Below, piece after piece: positions 35,364 through 46,000 of a stretch of DNA of 64,000 bases. Every line of letters starts with the position of its first letter. Within the stretch, counting starts at the first letter, position 1. The notes below the pieces were generated by a model that worked only from the letters and a program-made list of their open reading frames with translations, did not search any database and was not told the origin of the DNA. This stretch comes from Natronoglomus mannanivorans. Its GTDB lineage: Archaea; Halobacteriota; Halobacteria; Halobacteriales; Natrialbaceae. Location: the NCBI GenBank assembly GCA_025517485.1, contig JAOPKB010000002.1, positions 248,001 to 312,000 of the forward strand. Reading direction: 5' to 3'. The translations under genes and the position numbers were made by a program.

Positions 35364-36563
35364 TCAGTCCGAAAAGAGACTCGTGTGGACGGGTGCGAAC
35401 TCGTCTTCGTCCGGTTCTTCCGTGTCCGAAATCGCTCGCCCGGAGAGTCCCTCGGCGAGCAGCGCCGACAGTGGCGGGCCGATCTTCTCGGGTTCGACCA
35501 GGAAGGCGTCGTGGCCGTGATCCGAGTCGATAATGTGGTGGGCGACGGCGACGCCCGCCTCGCGACAGGCGTCGGCGAGCGCGTCGGACTGCTCGACGGT
35601 GAAGTGCCAGTCGCCGGTAAAGGAACAGACGAGTAACTCGCCCTCGAATGCCGCCAGCGCGTCCGCGTCGGAGTCGTAGCCCGCCGAGAGGTCGAAGTCG
35701 TCCATCGCCCGCGTCAGGTAGAGGTAGCTGTTGGCGTCGAAGCGGTCGGTGAACTTCTCGGCCTGGTAGTCGAGGTAGGACTCGACCTCCCGGTAGGGAA
35801 AGAAAGCCGCCGCGGCGTCCGGCGGTTCGTCACGAGCGGCCTCCCGACCCGCCGACCGGCGACCGAATTTCCGGCCCATCGAGGCCTTCGAAAGGTACAT
35901 GACGTGGCCGATCTGGCGCGCTCGAGCGAGTCCTTCCTCGGGCGGGTCGCCGTCGTAGTAGTGGCCGCCGTTCCAGTTCGGATCGGCGGTGATCGCCCGT
36001 CGAGCGATGGCGTCGAGACCGAGACACTGGGCGTCCAGTCGGGCGGCACCCGCCACGGAGGCGGCGCGTTCGACGTCGTCGGGATACCGGCGCAGCCAGT
36101 CGAGGACGTTCATCGCGCCGACGCTGCCGCCGATGACGGCGTGGAGCCGGCCGACGCCGAGTTCGTCCAGCAGTTTCCGCTGGGCGCGGGTCCAGTCGCC
36201 GACCGTCACGGGCGGGAAGTCGGTGCCGTAGGGCTCGCCGGTGTCGGGGTTCGTACTCGAGGGTCCCGTGGTTCCGTAACACGAGCCGGGGACGTTCGCG
36301 CAGACGACGTAGTACTCGGTGGTGTCGATGGCCTTCCCGGGGCCGACGACGTCGCCCCACCAGGCGCGAGCCTGTCCGGCCGTCCCGTCGCCCGCGTCGG
36401 GTCGGCGGGCGACGTGGGCGCTGCCGGTCAGGGCGTGACAGAGCAAGACCGCGTTGTCGCCGGTGAACTCGCCGTAGGACTCGTAGGCGACCTCGAGTGT
36501 GGGAATCGACTCCCCGCACTCGAAGGTGAACGAACCGAGGTCGATAGTGTCCTGTGTGGTCAT
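35364..36563 (-). CDS. metX: Homoserine O-acetyltransferase
   Basis: It acetylates homoserine with acetyl-CoA, activating it for sulphur incorporation. A 399-residue alpha/beta-hydrolase-fold protein: nucleophile Ser in [12 protein letters not shown], oxyanion region [11 protein letters not shown], and catalytic His in [15 protein letters not shown] partial insert of charged residues ([17 protein letters not shown]) sits in the lid. It works with metY, 450 bp upstream on the same strand, to make homocysteine. A 63-codon ORF overlaps the metX ATG by ATGA and carries the only good TATA box, so metX may be the second cistron of a transcript starting near 36755. Confidence 0.94.
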   Translation of the reverse strand: MTTQDTIDLGSFTFECGESIPTLEVAYESYGEFTGDNAVLLCHALTGSAHVARRPDAGDGTAGQARAWWGDVVGPGKAIDTTEYYVVCANVPGSCYGTTGPSSTNPDTGEPYGTDFPPVTVGDWTRAQRKLLDELGVGRLHAVIGGSVGAMNVLDWLRRYPDDVERAASVAGAARLDAQCLGLDAIARRAITADPNWNGGHYYDGDPPEEGLARARQIGHVMYLSKASMGRKFGRRSAGREAARDEPPDAAAAFFPYREVESYLDYQAEKFTDRFDANSYLYLTRAMDDFDLSAGYDSDADALAAFEGELLVCSFTGDWHFTVEQSDALADACREAGVAVAHHIIDSDHGHDAFLVEPEKIGPPLSALLAEGLSGRAISDTEEPDEDEFAPVHTSLFSD

Positions 36564-36751
36564 GTGGTGGATACTGTCTCCGTCGCTATCGGTGTCGCGG
36601 TCGCGGTTTCGGCCGGTGAATTCGTGCGTGCTATCGCCGCCGTCGGTTGATCACGGGACTCGAGACGAGAAGAGAGCGAGTCACAGAGAGAGGTCACTCG
36701 AGACCGAGCGGGAGGCGTCGGACGGTCGGCAAGCTGTTCCCGTTCACTCAT
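36560..36751 (-). CDS. Possible 63-residue leader ORF coupled to metX
   Basis: The frame begins [14 protein letters not shown] and ends [20 protein letters not shown]; it is polar and Ala/Thr/Ser-rich, with no known domain. Two signals speak for it: a TATA box (TTATAAA, complement of 36778-36784) centred 30 nt before its ATG, and a stop codon overlapping the metX ATG in an ATGA junction, the same joint used inside the arginine operon. It may be a real small protein, or a leader whose translation delivers ribosomes to metX. The low-complexity sequence makes a chance ORF possible. Confidence 0.4.
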   Translation of the reverse strand: MSEREQLADRPTPPARSRVTSLCDSLSSRLESRDQPTAAIARTNSPAETATATPIATETVSTT

Positions 36752-36790
36752 ACGTGAGATGCATAGTACCTCGAGAGTTTATAACTGGTA
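36752..36790 (-). promoter_or_regulatory. TATA box upstream of metX and its leader ORF
   Basis: TTATAAA on the minus strand (36778-36784) is the only strong TATA box in the 451 bp between metX and metY. It predicts a transcript start near 36755, giving metX a leader of about 190 nt. The rest of the interval (36791-37014) shows no gene. Confidence 0.5.
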
Positions 36791-37014
36791 GTTACGGTAA
36801 TTTCTGCATGTCGTGCTATCCCATCGCACGCTGGAGGTCGGATTCGGATCGCGAAGTGCCTCGATCACCGCGTCTTCGTCGGGAGCGGGTCAATCGCCCA
36901 CGCGATCCGATCGTCGTTCCCGGGTCGACTACGTTTCCCCGCAGCACCCGTCGTTCCCACTCGAACTCGATCACGGAACCAGCAGAATTCGACACGAACG
37001 CCGACCGACCGCCG

Positions 37015-38325
37015 TCACTCCGCCGCTCGAGTCGCCGCTGCAATCGCCTGCTCGAGATCGGTCAGAATGTCTTCGGGGTCCTCGATTCCAACCGACAGCC
37101 GGATAAGATCCGCCGTCACGCCCGCTTCCTCCTGCTCTTCGGGCGTGAGCTGGCCGTGAGTCGTACTTGCGGGGTGGATGACCAGTGTCTTCGCGTCGCC
37201 GATGTTCGCGAGGAACTGAGCGACCTCGACGTACTCGCACAGCGTTTTCCCCGCCTCGTACCCGCCCTCGAGACCGAAGGCGATCATGCCGCCGTAGTCC
37301 GAGAGATACTTCGAGGCGTTCTCGTGGGTCGGATGCTCTTCGAGACCCGGATGGGTCACCCAGGCGACGTCGTCGTGGTCGGCGAGGTAGTCGGCGACGA
37401 TAGCGGCGTTCTCGCAGTGCTGGCGCATCCGGAGGGGCAGAGTCTCGAGTCCCTGCAGGGTCTGCCAGGCGTCAAAGGGCGACTGCTGGTTGCCCAGACT
37501 GCGCAACGAGCGAAAGCGAGCCGTCGCGGCGAAGGGCGCGTCGGCGAAGTCCCGCGAGAAGTCGACGTCGTGGTAGGCCTGGTTCTGGCCTGCGATCTCC
37601 TCGTAGCCGTGGTCGCCCCACGGGAAGCTCCCGCCGTCGAGCAAGATCCCGCCGACCGTCGTTCCGGAGCCGTGAATCCACTTCGTCGTCGACTCCCAGA
37701 CGACGTCGGCACCGTGCTCGAGCGGCCGACACAGCGCCGGCGTCGCGAACGTGTTGTCGACGACCAGCGGCACGCCGCGATCGTGGGCAATCTCGGCGAC
37801 GCGCTCGAAATCCGGCGTCACGAGCGACGGGTTGCCCACGGTTTCGACGTGGACGAACGCGGTGTCCTCGTCGATCTCTTCCTCGTACCGGTCGTACTCG
37901 AGGGTCGGCACGAACCGCGTTTCGATGTTCCGTCTGCTGGCGGTCTTCGCGAAGTAGGCCGTCGTCCCGCCGTAGGTGTCCGTCGAGCAGACGACGTTGT
38001 CGCCCGCCTCCGCGAGGATCAGGGTCGCGGAGTCGAGGGCGGCCATCCCGCTGGCCGTCGCCACCGCTCCCGAGGCCCCCTCCAGATCGGCCAGCCGATT
38101 CTCGAGCACCTCGACCGTCGGGTTTGAGATCCGCGAGTAGATGTGGCCCTCGCCCTCGAGGGCGTAGAGGTCGGCCGCCGTGTCGGCGTCGTCGAAGCTG
38201 TAGGAGGTCGTCTGGTAGATCGGCGGCGCCATCGCGCCCGTCGCGGGGTCCGGCGACTGGCCAGCGTGGACGCTCCGCGTGCCGAATCCGGGACTCGAGT
38301 CCCGCTCGCGCTCGTCGTCACTCAT
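37015..38325 (-). CDS. metY: O-acetylhomoserine sulfhydrylase / aminocarboxypropyltransferase
   Basis: A 436-residue Cys/Met-metabolism PLP enzyme that makes homocysteine from O-acetylhomoserine and sulphide. FGTRSVHAGQSPDPATGA at the N-terminus, YSRISNPTVEVLE, and the PLP lysine in ESTTKWIHGSGTTVGGILL are present. QLTPEEQEEAGV and RLSVGIEDPEDI are the usual C-terminal motifs. ATG 38325 (MSDDERERD) is preferred over a GTG seven codons earlier (38346), because a TATA-like box (complement of 38350-38358) sits too close to the latter. The pathway partner is metX just downstream. Confidence 0.92.
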   Translation of the reverse strand: MSDDERERDSSPGFGTRSVHAGQSPDPATGAMAPPIYQTTSYSFDDADTAADLYALEGEGHIYSRISNPTVEVLENRLADLEGASGAVATASGMAALDSATLILAEAGDNVVCSTDTYGGTTAYFAKTASRRNIETRFVPTLEYDRYEEEIDEDTAFVHVETVGNPSLVTPDFERVAEIAHDRGVPLVVDNTFATPALCRPLEHGADVVWESTTKWIHGSGTTVGGILLDGGSFPWGDHGYEEIAGQNQAYHDVDFSRDFADAPFAATARFRSLRSLGNQQSPFDAWQTLQGLETLPLRMRQHCENAAIVADYLADHDDVAWVTHPGLEEHPTHENASKYLSDYGGMIAFGLEGGYEAGKTLCEYVEVAQFLANIGDAKTLVIHPASTTHGQLTPEEQEEAGVTADLIRLSVGIEDPEDILTDLEQAIAAATRAAE

Positions 38326-38489
38326 GTTTTGTACGCATACTTCCACACGTTCTTATGACTGCCAGTAACGGCAAGTTTGGCTGGCCGTGGGCGTGACTGT
38401 CTCGCACTGGCCGATGGCGCAACCGCTCCCGACGACCGCGTCGACTCGAGACGGACGCCTTCATACTTCCCGGGTCCTAACGGGCGAGC

Positions 38490-39788
38490 GTGTACTCGAG
38501 CGACAGCGAGCGGGATCGGGACGACACCGACGGCCGGTTCCGGGAAGTAAACCGCGACCGGCTCGTCCTCGCAAGCGTCGTCTTCGCCGTGTTGTTCTCC
38601 CAGCTGTTGCTCTATCCCGGCGTCTCCACGCTGGTCGAGGCCCTGGGTGCAGACGCGACCGACTCGGCGTTCGCGGCGACGCCGCTGGACGCGAGCATGT
38701 GGTTCCTCGTCGCGGAGTTCGCCGCCTACGTCGCCTTCGTCGGCGTCTGGGGCGTCGCCAGCGACGTCGCCGGCCGCCGGACCCCCTTTATCGTCGCCAG
38801 CGCACTCGCCGGTGCGGTCGGCTACGCCGCGCTGGCGGTCGCCCCCTCGATCGGCGGCGGCGTCTCCTTCGAGACCGTCCTCCTCCTGCGGGTCGTCCAG
38901 GGCGCGATGACCATCGGCGCCTTCTCGCTGACGATGACGATGCTCATGGACCTCGAGGGCGGCCACGGCAGGAACATGGGTGCCGCGGGGATCGCCATCG
39001 GACTCGGCGCCGCCCTCGGCGCGCCCATCGGCGGGCAGTTGACGACGGTCGATCCGCTGGCGCCGCTCGTCGCCGCCGCGGTCCTCCTCGTCTGCGTCGG
39101 CGGGCTCGTCTCGCTCGTACCCGACCGCGCGCCCAGCGACCGCCGGACGGCGCGAGCGGTGCTGTCCGGCGTTCGCCGGACGCCGGCGCTGACCATCCCG
39201 TTCGCGTTCGGCCTCATCGACCGACTGACGGCGGGCTTTTTCGCCCTCGTCGGGACGCTGTACTTTCAGGACACCTTCGGACTCGACCCGGCCGCGACCG
39301 GCCTGTTGCTGGCGTGTTTCTTCGCTCCCTTCGCCCTATTGCAGTACCCGATGGGCGCCCTCTCCGACCGCATCGGCCGCGTCCCGCCGATCGTCGTCGG
39401 CTCGATCTGCTACGGCTTCGGTATCGTCGCCGTCGGCGCGGCCCCGACGGTCGCCACCGCCGCGCTCGCGATGATCGCCGTCGGCGTCCTCGGCGCGCTC
39501 GTCTCACCCGCGACCATGGCGCTGGTCACCGACCTCGCCGCCGACGGGGAGCGAGGAATCGCCATGGCCGGCTTCAACGTCGCCGGCAGCGTCGGTTTCC
39601 TCGCCGGCTTCCTCGTCGGCGGCACCGTCGCCGGCACGTACGGCTACGACGTCGCGTTTCTGGCCGTCGGCGGCCTCGAGATCGCGATCGCGATCGTCGC
39701 CGTTCCCGCGTTCCTCCGGCTGTCGATCGACCGCTCGGCGCGATTCTCGCTCGAGATAGACGGAGAACCGGACGACGGGGAGACCTGA
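38490..39788 (+). CDS. MFS transporter
   Basis: A 432-residue major facilitator with about 12 membrane helices and an acidic N-terminal tail (DSERDRDDTDGRF). The loop 2-3 motif reads GVASDVAGRRTPFIV, and the equivalent in the second half is GALSDRIGRVPPIVV, the classic repeated MFS signature. Helix 5 contains GIAIGLGAALGAPIGGQL, a drug/proton-antiporter-like motif C, so export of a small molecule is likely; substrate unknown. The start is a GTG at 38490, supported by a TATA-like CATACTT about 26 nt upstream. Confidence 0.87.
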   Translation: MYSSDSERDRDDTDGRFREVNRDRLVLASVVFAVLFSQLLLYPGVSTLVEALGADATDSAFAATPLDASMWFLVAEFAAYVAFVGVWGVASDVAGRRTPFIVASALAGAVGYAALAVAPSIGGGVSFETVLLLRVVQGAMTIGAFSLTMTMLMDLEGGHGRNMGAAGIAIGLGAALGAPIGGQLTTVDPLAPLVAAAVLLVCVGGLVSLVPDRAPSDRRTARAVLSGVRRTPALTIPFAFGLIDRLTAGFFALVGTLYFQDTFGLDPAATGLLLACFFAPFALLQYPMGALSDRIGRVPPIVVGSICYGFGIVAVGAAPTVATAALAMIAVGVLGALVSPATMALVTDLAADGERGIAMAGFNVAGSVGFLAGFLVGGTVAGTYGYDVAFLAVGGLEIAIAIVAVPAFLRLSIDRSARFSLEIDGEPDDGET

Positions 39789-39848
39789 GACGGATCGAGG
39801 TCCCGATCGACCGGGACAACCCAGAGACGGTCGGCGGTTGCATCGAAA

Positions 39849-39959
39849 ATGACCGACAGCAGTCCGGACGAACTGCTCGAGACGACTGCGATGTCGTTCG
39901 ATCGTTCGGACGACCGCGATCTGGATCGGCTCGAGCGATCGCTCGAGTCGTCAGCGTAG
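39849..39959 (+). CDS. Possible small acidic protein (36 aa)
   Basis: ATG 39849 opens a 36-codon frame starting MTDSSPDELLETTAM, with an amphipathic acidic helix DRDLDRLERSLESSA at the end. Composition matches haloarchaeal cytosolic proteins rather than Arg/Pro shadow frames. No TATA box at leaderless distance was found, so it might be translated from the MFS transcript 60 bp upstream. The remaining DNA to 40073 has a run of GGAACT/GGAGAT-like units (39970-40010) and no other gene. Confidence 0.3.
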   Translation: MTDSSPDELLETTAMSFDRSDDRDLDRLERSLESSA

Positions 39960-40073
39960 CGTCGTCGATGGAGCTGAAACTGGAACTGGAACTGGAGATG
40001 GAGAGAGACGCCGAAAAGAGACCGGGAACTCGACGAAGATGACCAGTGCTGGACCGGAACGACGAGTCCGGTT

Positions 40074-43000
40074 TCAGCTCGAACGGCGACCGAATCTGCG
40101 TCCAACCACTCCGATCGAGAGGGCGAGGAGTGCGATCACGATCCCGAAGCCGGGGATCGAATCGTCGTCCGATTCGTCCTGCGTCGGGGTATCGTCGTGG
40201 TCGGCGGGTTCTTTCGGGTCCGCAGTGTCCGTCGGCGAGTCAGACTCGTCCGGGTCAGTCGTCTGCTTCGAATCGTCCGCGTCCGACGGCGAGTCAGACT
40301 CGTCCGGGTCAGTCGTCTGCTTCGAATCGTCCGCGTCCGACGGCGTGTCGGTTGGTTCAGGTTCGGGGTCGGGTTCGGGGTCAGGCTCGGGTTCGGGCTC
40401 CGGCGATGGTGACGGAGTCGACGGCGGAGAGGGGGCCGACGACCCATCGCTCGCGACGTCGAACCTCGTCTCGGTCGTCGCCTCGTTGCCCGCCTGATCG
40501 GCGAGAGCCACGCCGACCGTGTACGACTCGCCAGCATCGACAGCGAGGGTGTACTCGGCTGCCGTCGAGGTGAGCTGCGTTCCGTCCGCGTCGGTGACGT
40601 CGTTCCCGTCGACCGTCAGGCCCACTGACCCGACGTCGATCCCCGACAGGTCGTCGTCGTACTCGAATCGGACGGTCACCGTCTCGGTACTCGAGTCGAG
40701 CGTCGTCCCGTCGGTCGGCGAGACGACGTCGATCACTGGGGGTTCGTCGTCGACGATCAGCGCACCGTACGTCGAGAACTCGTGGACCGTTCCGACCACG
40801 AACGGGTCGTCGTCGACGTACTCGACCGACGAGTCGACGGGACTCCACTCGCCCGCACCGTCGTGGTGGTGGAGGGTCACGTCGCTCGCGTCGACACCGG
40901 ACGGAAGCGCCGCATCGTCGATGGCCATCGAGATCGTCGCGCTCTCGACCGTGCCCTCCTCGAGTAGGTAATCGAGGAAGTCGTCGAGGTCGGCGGTCAG
41001 GAAGCCGACACCGACGGCCGAATCGTCGAGGTTCGTGTCGACGGTGTTCTCGGAGAGTGCGAGGTACAGTTCCTCGGCTTTGAGCGCCTCGTCGGCGTCC
41101 TCGATCAGGTCGAAGGCAATCGAGGTGCCGGTGTCGACGACGACGATCTCGCCGTCGGCGAGCGTGAATCGCGTGTCGACCGTGACCGACGCGGTATCCA
41201 CACCCTCGTTACCGGCGCGGTCGGTGCCGGTCACGGTGACGGTGTAGTTGCCCGACTCCTCGAACTCGAGCGTTCCCGTGAAGTGCGTCCCGGTGCCGTC
41301 GTCGCCGTCGATCGCCACGGTCGCAGACGACGTCGAGCCGTCGGGTTCGATCAGTTCAGCCGAGACGTCGGGCGCCTCGGCGAGCGGTTCGTCGCTCTCG
41401 ATCACGACCGTCGCGTCCTCGCCATCGACGCCATCGAGCGTGACCGACATTCCCGGACCCTCGCGATCGATCACGAGGAGTTCGTCCGCTCGAGCGAAGT
41501 CACCGGTTCCGACCTCGTCAACTGCGACGACGGAGAGCTCGTAGACCCCATCGTCGGGGATGTCGTCGACGGGAACCGTGGCGCTCCAGTCGGACCCACT
41601 ACTGTGATCCGCGTCGACACTGACCGAGTACGTCGTCTGCAGCGAGGAGACGAGCAGCGTCACCTCCTCGAGATCGAGGTCGGATTCGACGTCGATCTCG
41701 ACGGGGGTGTTCTCGCTCGTGTAGACCACGTCAGCATCGAGGTCGAGGTCGTAACCGCTCGAGTGCCCCGCGATGTCCACGATCGACGGATCGACGACCG
41801 GCTCAACGACGTCGACGGTTCCGGCGGCGCGGTCACCGAGCGTGAGTTCGTAGGTACCCGTCTGGTTGGGTTCGAACGTGACGTTGAGCGCACCCAGGTG
41901 GTAGTAGCCGGGTACGAGCGTGGCCGTCTGGCTACCGACCACTTCGGTTTCGCCGGTTTCGTCGTGTGTCGCCGTGAGTTCGAACTCCTCGGTTCCCTCG
42001 ACGGTGCCGGCCTGATAGATGCTTCCAATGACGTACGTCTCCTGTCCGAGCGTGATCTCCACGTCGCTGGTGGAGGCCGCAATGACCTGGATGTCCGAGA
42101 CGGCAGGTTCGACTTCGAGCGTGCCAGCAGGGCGTCCGCCGAGTTCGAGGTCGTAGGTACCGGCTTCCTCGGGCTGGAAGGTGATGTTGATCGCGCCCAA
42201 GTGGTAGTAGCCCGGTGAGAGCGTGACGTCCTGGCTCCCGACGGTCGTCGTCTCGCCCGTCTCGTTGTGTGTCGCCGTCAGGTCGATCGTCTCCGTTCCC
42301 TCGACGTTGCCGGCCTGATAGACGCTCCCGATCGTGTACGCCTCCTCGCCTTCGATCAGTTCGACTTCGGACGTCGAGGCCGCGATCACCTGAATGTCCG
42401 ACTCGGCTGGCTCGACTTCGACGGTGCCAGCGGGACGGTCACCCAATTCGAGTTCGTACGTTCCTGCCTCATCGGGCTCGAACGTGATGTTGATCGCGCC
42501 CAGGTGGTAGTAGCCCGGCGAGAGCGTGACCGCCTGACTACCGACGGTCGTCGTCTCACCGGTCTCGTTGTGTGTCGCGGTCAGTTCGATCGTCTCGGTT
42601 CCAGCGACGGTGCCACTCTGGTAGATGCTGCCGACGACGTGTGCCGCTTCACCTTCGATCATCTCGACTTCGGAGGTCGAAGCCGCGATCACCTGAATGT
42701 CAGAGACGGCTGGCTCGACTTCGACGGTGCCAGCCGAACGGCCACCGAGCTCGAGGTCGTACGTTCCTGCCTCATCGGGCTCGAACGTGATGTTCAGCGC
42801 GCCCAGGTGGTAGTAGCCCGGTGAGAGCGTGACGTCCTGGCTCCCGACGGTCGTCGTCTCGCCGGTTTCGTTGTGCGTCGCGGTCAGTTCGATCGTCTCG
42901 GTTCCCTCGACGGTACCGCTCTGATAGATGCTGCCGATGACGTGTGCTGCTTCACCTTCGATCATCTCGACTTCGGACGTCGAGGCCGCGATCACCTGGA

Positions 43001-46000
43001 TGTCAGAGACCGCCTCCTCGACCTCGACCCATCCCGCATCGCGATCGCCGAGTTGGAGGTCGTAGGTGCCCGCCTGTTCGGGTTCGAACGTGATGTTGAT
43101 CGCGCCCATATGGTAGTAGCCTGGATCGAGCGTGACGTCCTGGCTCCCGACGGTCGTCGTCTCACCGGTTTCGTTGTGCGTCGCGGTCAGTTCGATCGTC
43201 TCCGTTCCCCCTTCCTCACCAGCCTGGTAGATGCTGCCGACCACGTGAGTCTGCTCACCTTCGATCAGTTCGACGTCGGCGACCGAGGCACCGACGACCT
43301 GAATGTCCGAAAGGGACTCCTCGACGGAGACGGACCCGGCGCTTCGGTTACCCAACTCGAGGTCGTAGGTGCCCGCCTCGTCGGGTTCGAACGTGATGTT
43401 GATCGCACCCAGGTGGTAGTAGCCCGGCGAGAGCGTGACCGCCTGGCTGCCAACCGAGGTCGTGTTGCCTGTCTCCGTGTGTGTCGCCGTCAGTTCGATC
43501 TCCTCGGTTCCCTGGACGTTCCCCGCCTGGTAGACGCTCCCGATGACGTTGACTTCTTCACCGACAGTAAGGTTGTATCCGTCCGGCGAAGCCGCTATCA
43601 CCTGAATGTCCGAGATCGCATCTTCGACCTCGACGACCCCAGCCGGACGATCGCCCAACTCGAGTTCGTACGTTCCCCCTTTGTCGGGAACGAACGAGAT
43701 GTTGATCGCACCCAGATGGTAGTACCCCGGTGAGAGCGTTACCTCCTGACTGTCGACGACCTCGGTCTCGTTCGACTCGACGTGCGTCGCGGTCAGTTCG
43801 ATCGTCTCCGTTCCCTCGATGTTGCCGGCCTGATAGATGCTCCCGATGGTGTAGGCTTCCTCGCCTTCGATCATCTCGACTTCGGAGGTCGACGCCGCGA
43901 TCACCTGGATGTCAGAGACCGCATCTTCGACTTCGACGGTGCCAGCCGGACGATCGCCCAACTCGAGTTCGTACGTTCCGCCTGTCTCGGGTTCGAAGGT
44001 GATGTTGATCGCCCCTAGGAGGTAGTAGCCCGGCGAGAGCGTCACCTCCTGGCTGTCGACAACCTCGGTCTCGTTCGTCTCCGTATTCGTTGCCGTCAGT
44101 TCGATCGTCTCCGTTCCCTCGACGTTGCCAGCCTGGTAGACGCTGCCGATGGTGTAGGCCTCTTCGCCCGCGACCATCTCGACTTCGGAGGTCGACGCCG
44201 CGATGACTTGAATGTCAGAGACCGCATCCTCGACCTCGACGGTGCCAGCCGGACGATCGCCCAACTCGAGTTCGTACGTTCCCCCTTTGTCGGGTACGAA
44301 CGTGATGTTAATCGCGCCCAGGTGGTAGTAGCCCGGCTCGAGCGTCACCTCTTGACTGCCGACGACCGTGGTATTGCCCGTCTCGAGGTTCGTCGCGGTC
44401 AGCTCGATCGTCTCCGTTCCCTCGATGTTGCCGGCCTGGTAGATGCTGCCGATGGTGTGCGCCTCTTCGCCCGCGACCATCTCGACTTCGGAGGTCGACG
44501 CCGCGATGACCTGAATGTCCGATTCGGCATCCTCGACTTCGACGGTGCCAGCCGGACGATCGCCCAACTCGAGTTCGTATGTTCCGCCTGTCTCGGGTTC
44601 GAACGTGATGTTGATCGCACCTAGGTGGTAGTAGCCCGGCGAGAGCGTGACCTCCTGGCTGTCGACAACCTCGGTCTCGTTCGTCTCCGTATTCGTTGCC
44701 GTCAGTTCGATCGTCTCCGTTCCCTCGATGTTGCCAGCCTGGTAGACGCTGCCGATGGTGTACGCTTCCTCGCCCGCAATCATCTCGACTTCGGAGGTCG
44801 ACGCCGCGATGACCTGAATATCCGATTCGGCTTCCTCGACCTCGACGACCCCAGCTGGACGGTCACCGAGGGTGAGTTCGTAGGTTCCCGGTTCGGGTTC
44901 GAAGGTGATGTTCACCCCGCCAAGGTGGTACCAGCCCGGAGTGAGCGTCACCGTCTGCGTTCCGACGGTCGTCGTCTCGTTCGTCTCGAGGTTCGTCGCG
45001 GTCAGCGCAATCTCCTGTGGGCCCTCGGTGGTCCCCGCCTGGTAGATACTGCCGACGACGGACAATTCCTCGCCCTCGATCAGTTCGGTCTCCGAGGACG
45101 ATGCGGCGATCACCTGCACGTCCGTGTAGGCGTTCTGGACCGCGACCGTCCCGAGGTCGTGGCCGTTGATCGAGAGGGAGACCGACGCGGTGAGTTCCCC
45201 CTCGGGCATCTCGAAGCCGGCGGAATCCCACTCGAGCGTGGCTGCCCCCCGTGTGAGACCCGGTTCGACGGTGACGTTCTGGCTGTCGACGACCTCACCG
45301 TCGACGACGAGTTCGAGTGTCTCTTTGCCAGCAATGTCCCCGCTGTTGTACAGGTTGGCGCTGACGGCGAGGGTGTCACCGTGTGGGAGCGGCTCGGGGT
45401 CGACGTCCGCGCCGTAGACGACGACGTTCGCCTCGGGTTTCTCCTCGACCGTGATCGTCCGTGTCGTGGTGTCGTGTGCGTCGAGGTCGTCTTGAATCTC
45501 GAGCGTGACCTCGTACTCGCCCGGTTCGTCGTAGACGTGAGTCGTCACGGGATCGGTCGAGTTGTGATCGAAATCCCCGTCACCGGTGAAATCCCAGTAG
45601 TAGGTGAGCGTCTCACCGTCCGGTGGCTCCGACGCGTTCGCATCGAAGGTCACCTCGTCTCCGACGACGGGTTCGTCGGGGTCGTAGCTGAAGACGGCGT
45701 ACTCGATCTGGCTCAGTTCGACCTCGAGCGTGGTCGTCTCGTCTGTTTCGACTATCACGTCCTCGACGGTCTTCGACTCGAAACCGATCCCCGAAACCAG
45801 AACGTCGTACGAGCCGGGCAGGAGGTCGAGTTCGGACGCGCCGTATCCAGTCGTCTGGGTCGTCCAGCTCTCGCCGGTAGCGCGATCAGTCGCGGTGACG
45901 GTTCGTTGCAACACCGGGTAGCCCGTCTCGTCGACGGCCGACACCGAGAGCGTCCCCGGATCTGGCTCGGGGACGAGGTCAACGTCCTCGAGCGTCGTCT

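Noticed and set aside
41800..45130. Regular repeats as a CRISPR-like array
   Set aside because: The period is about 303 bp, units are in frame and encode a conserved domain; there are no short repeats with unique spacers and no cas genes.
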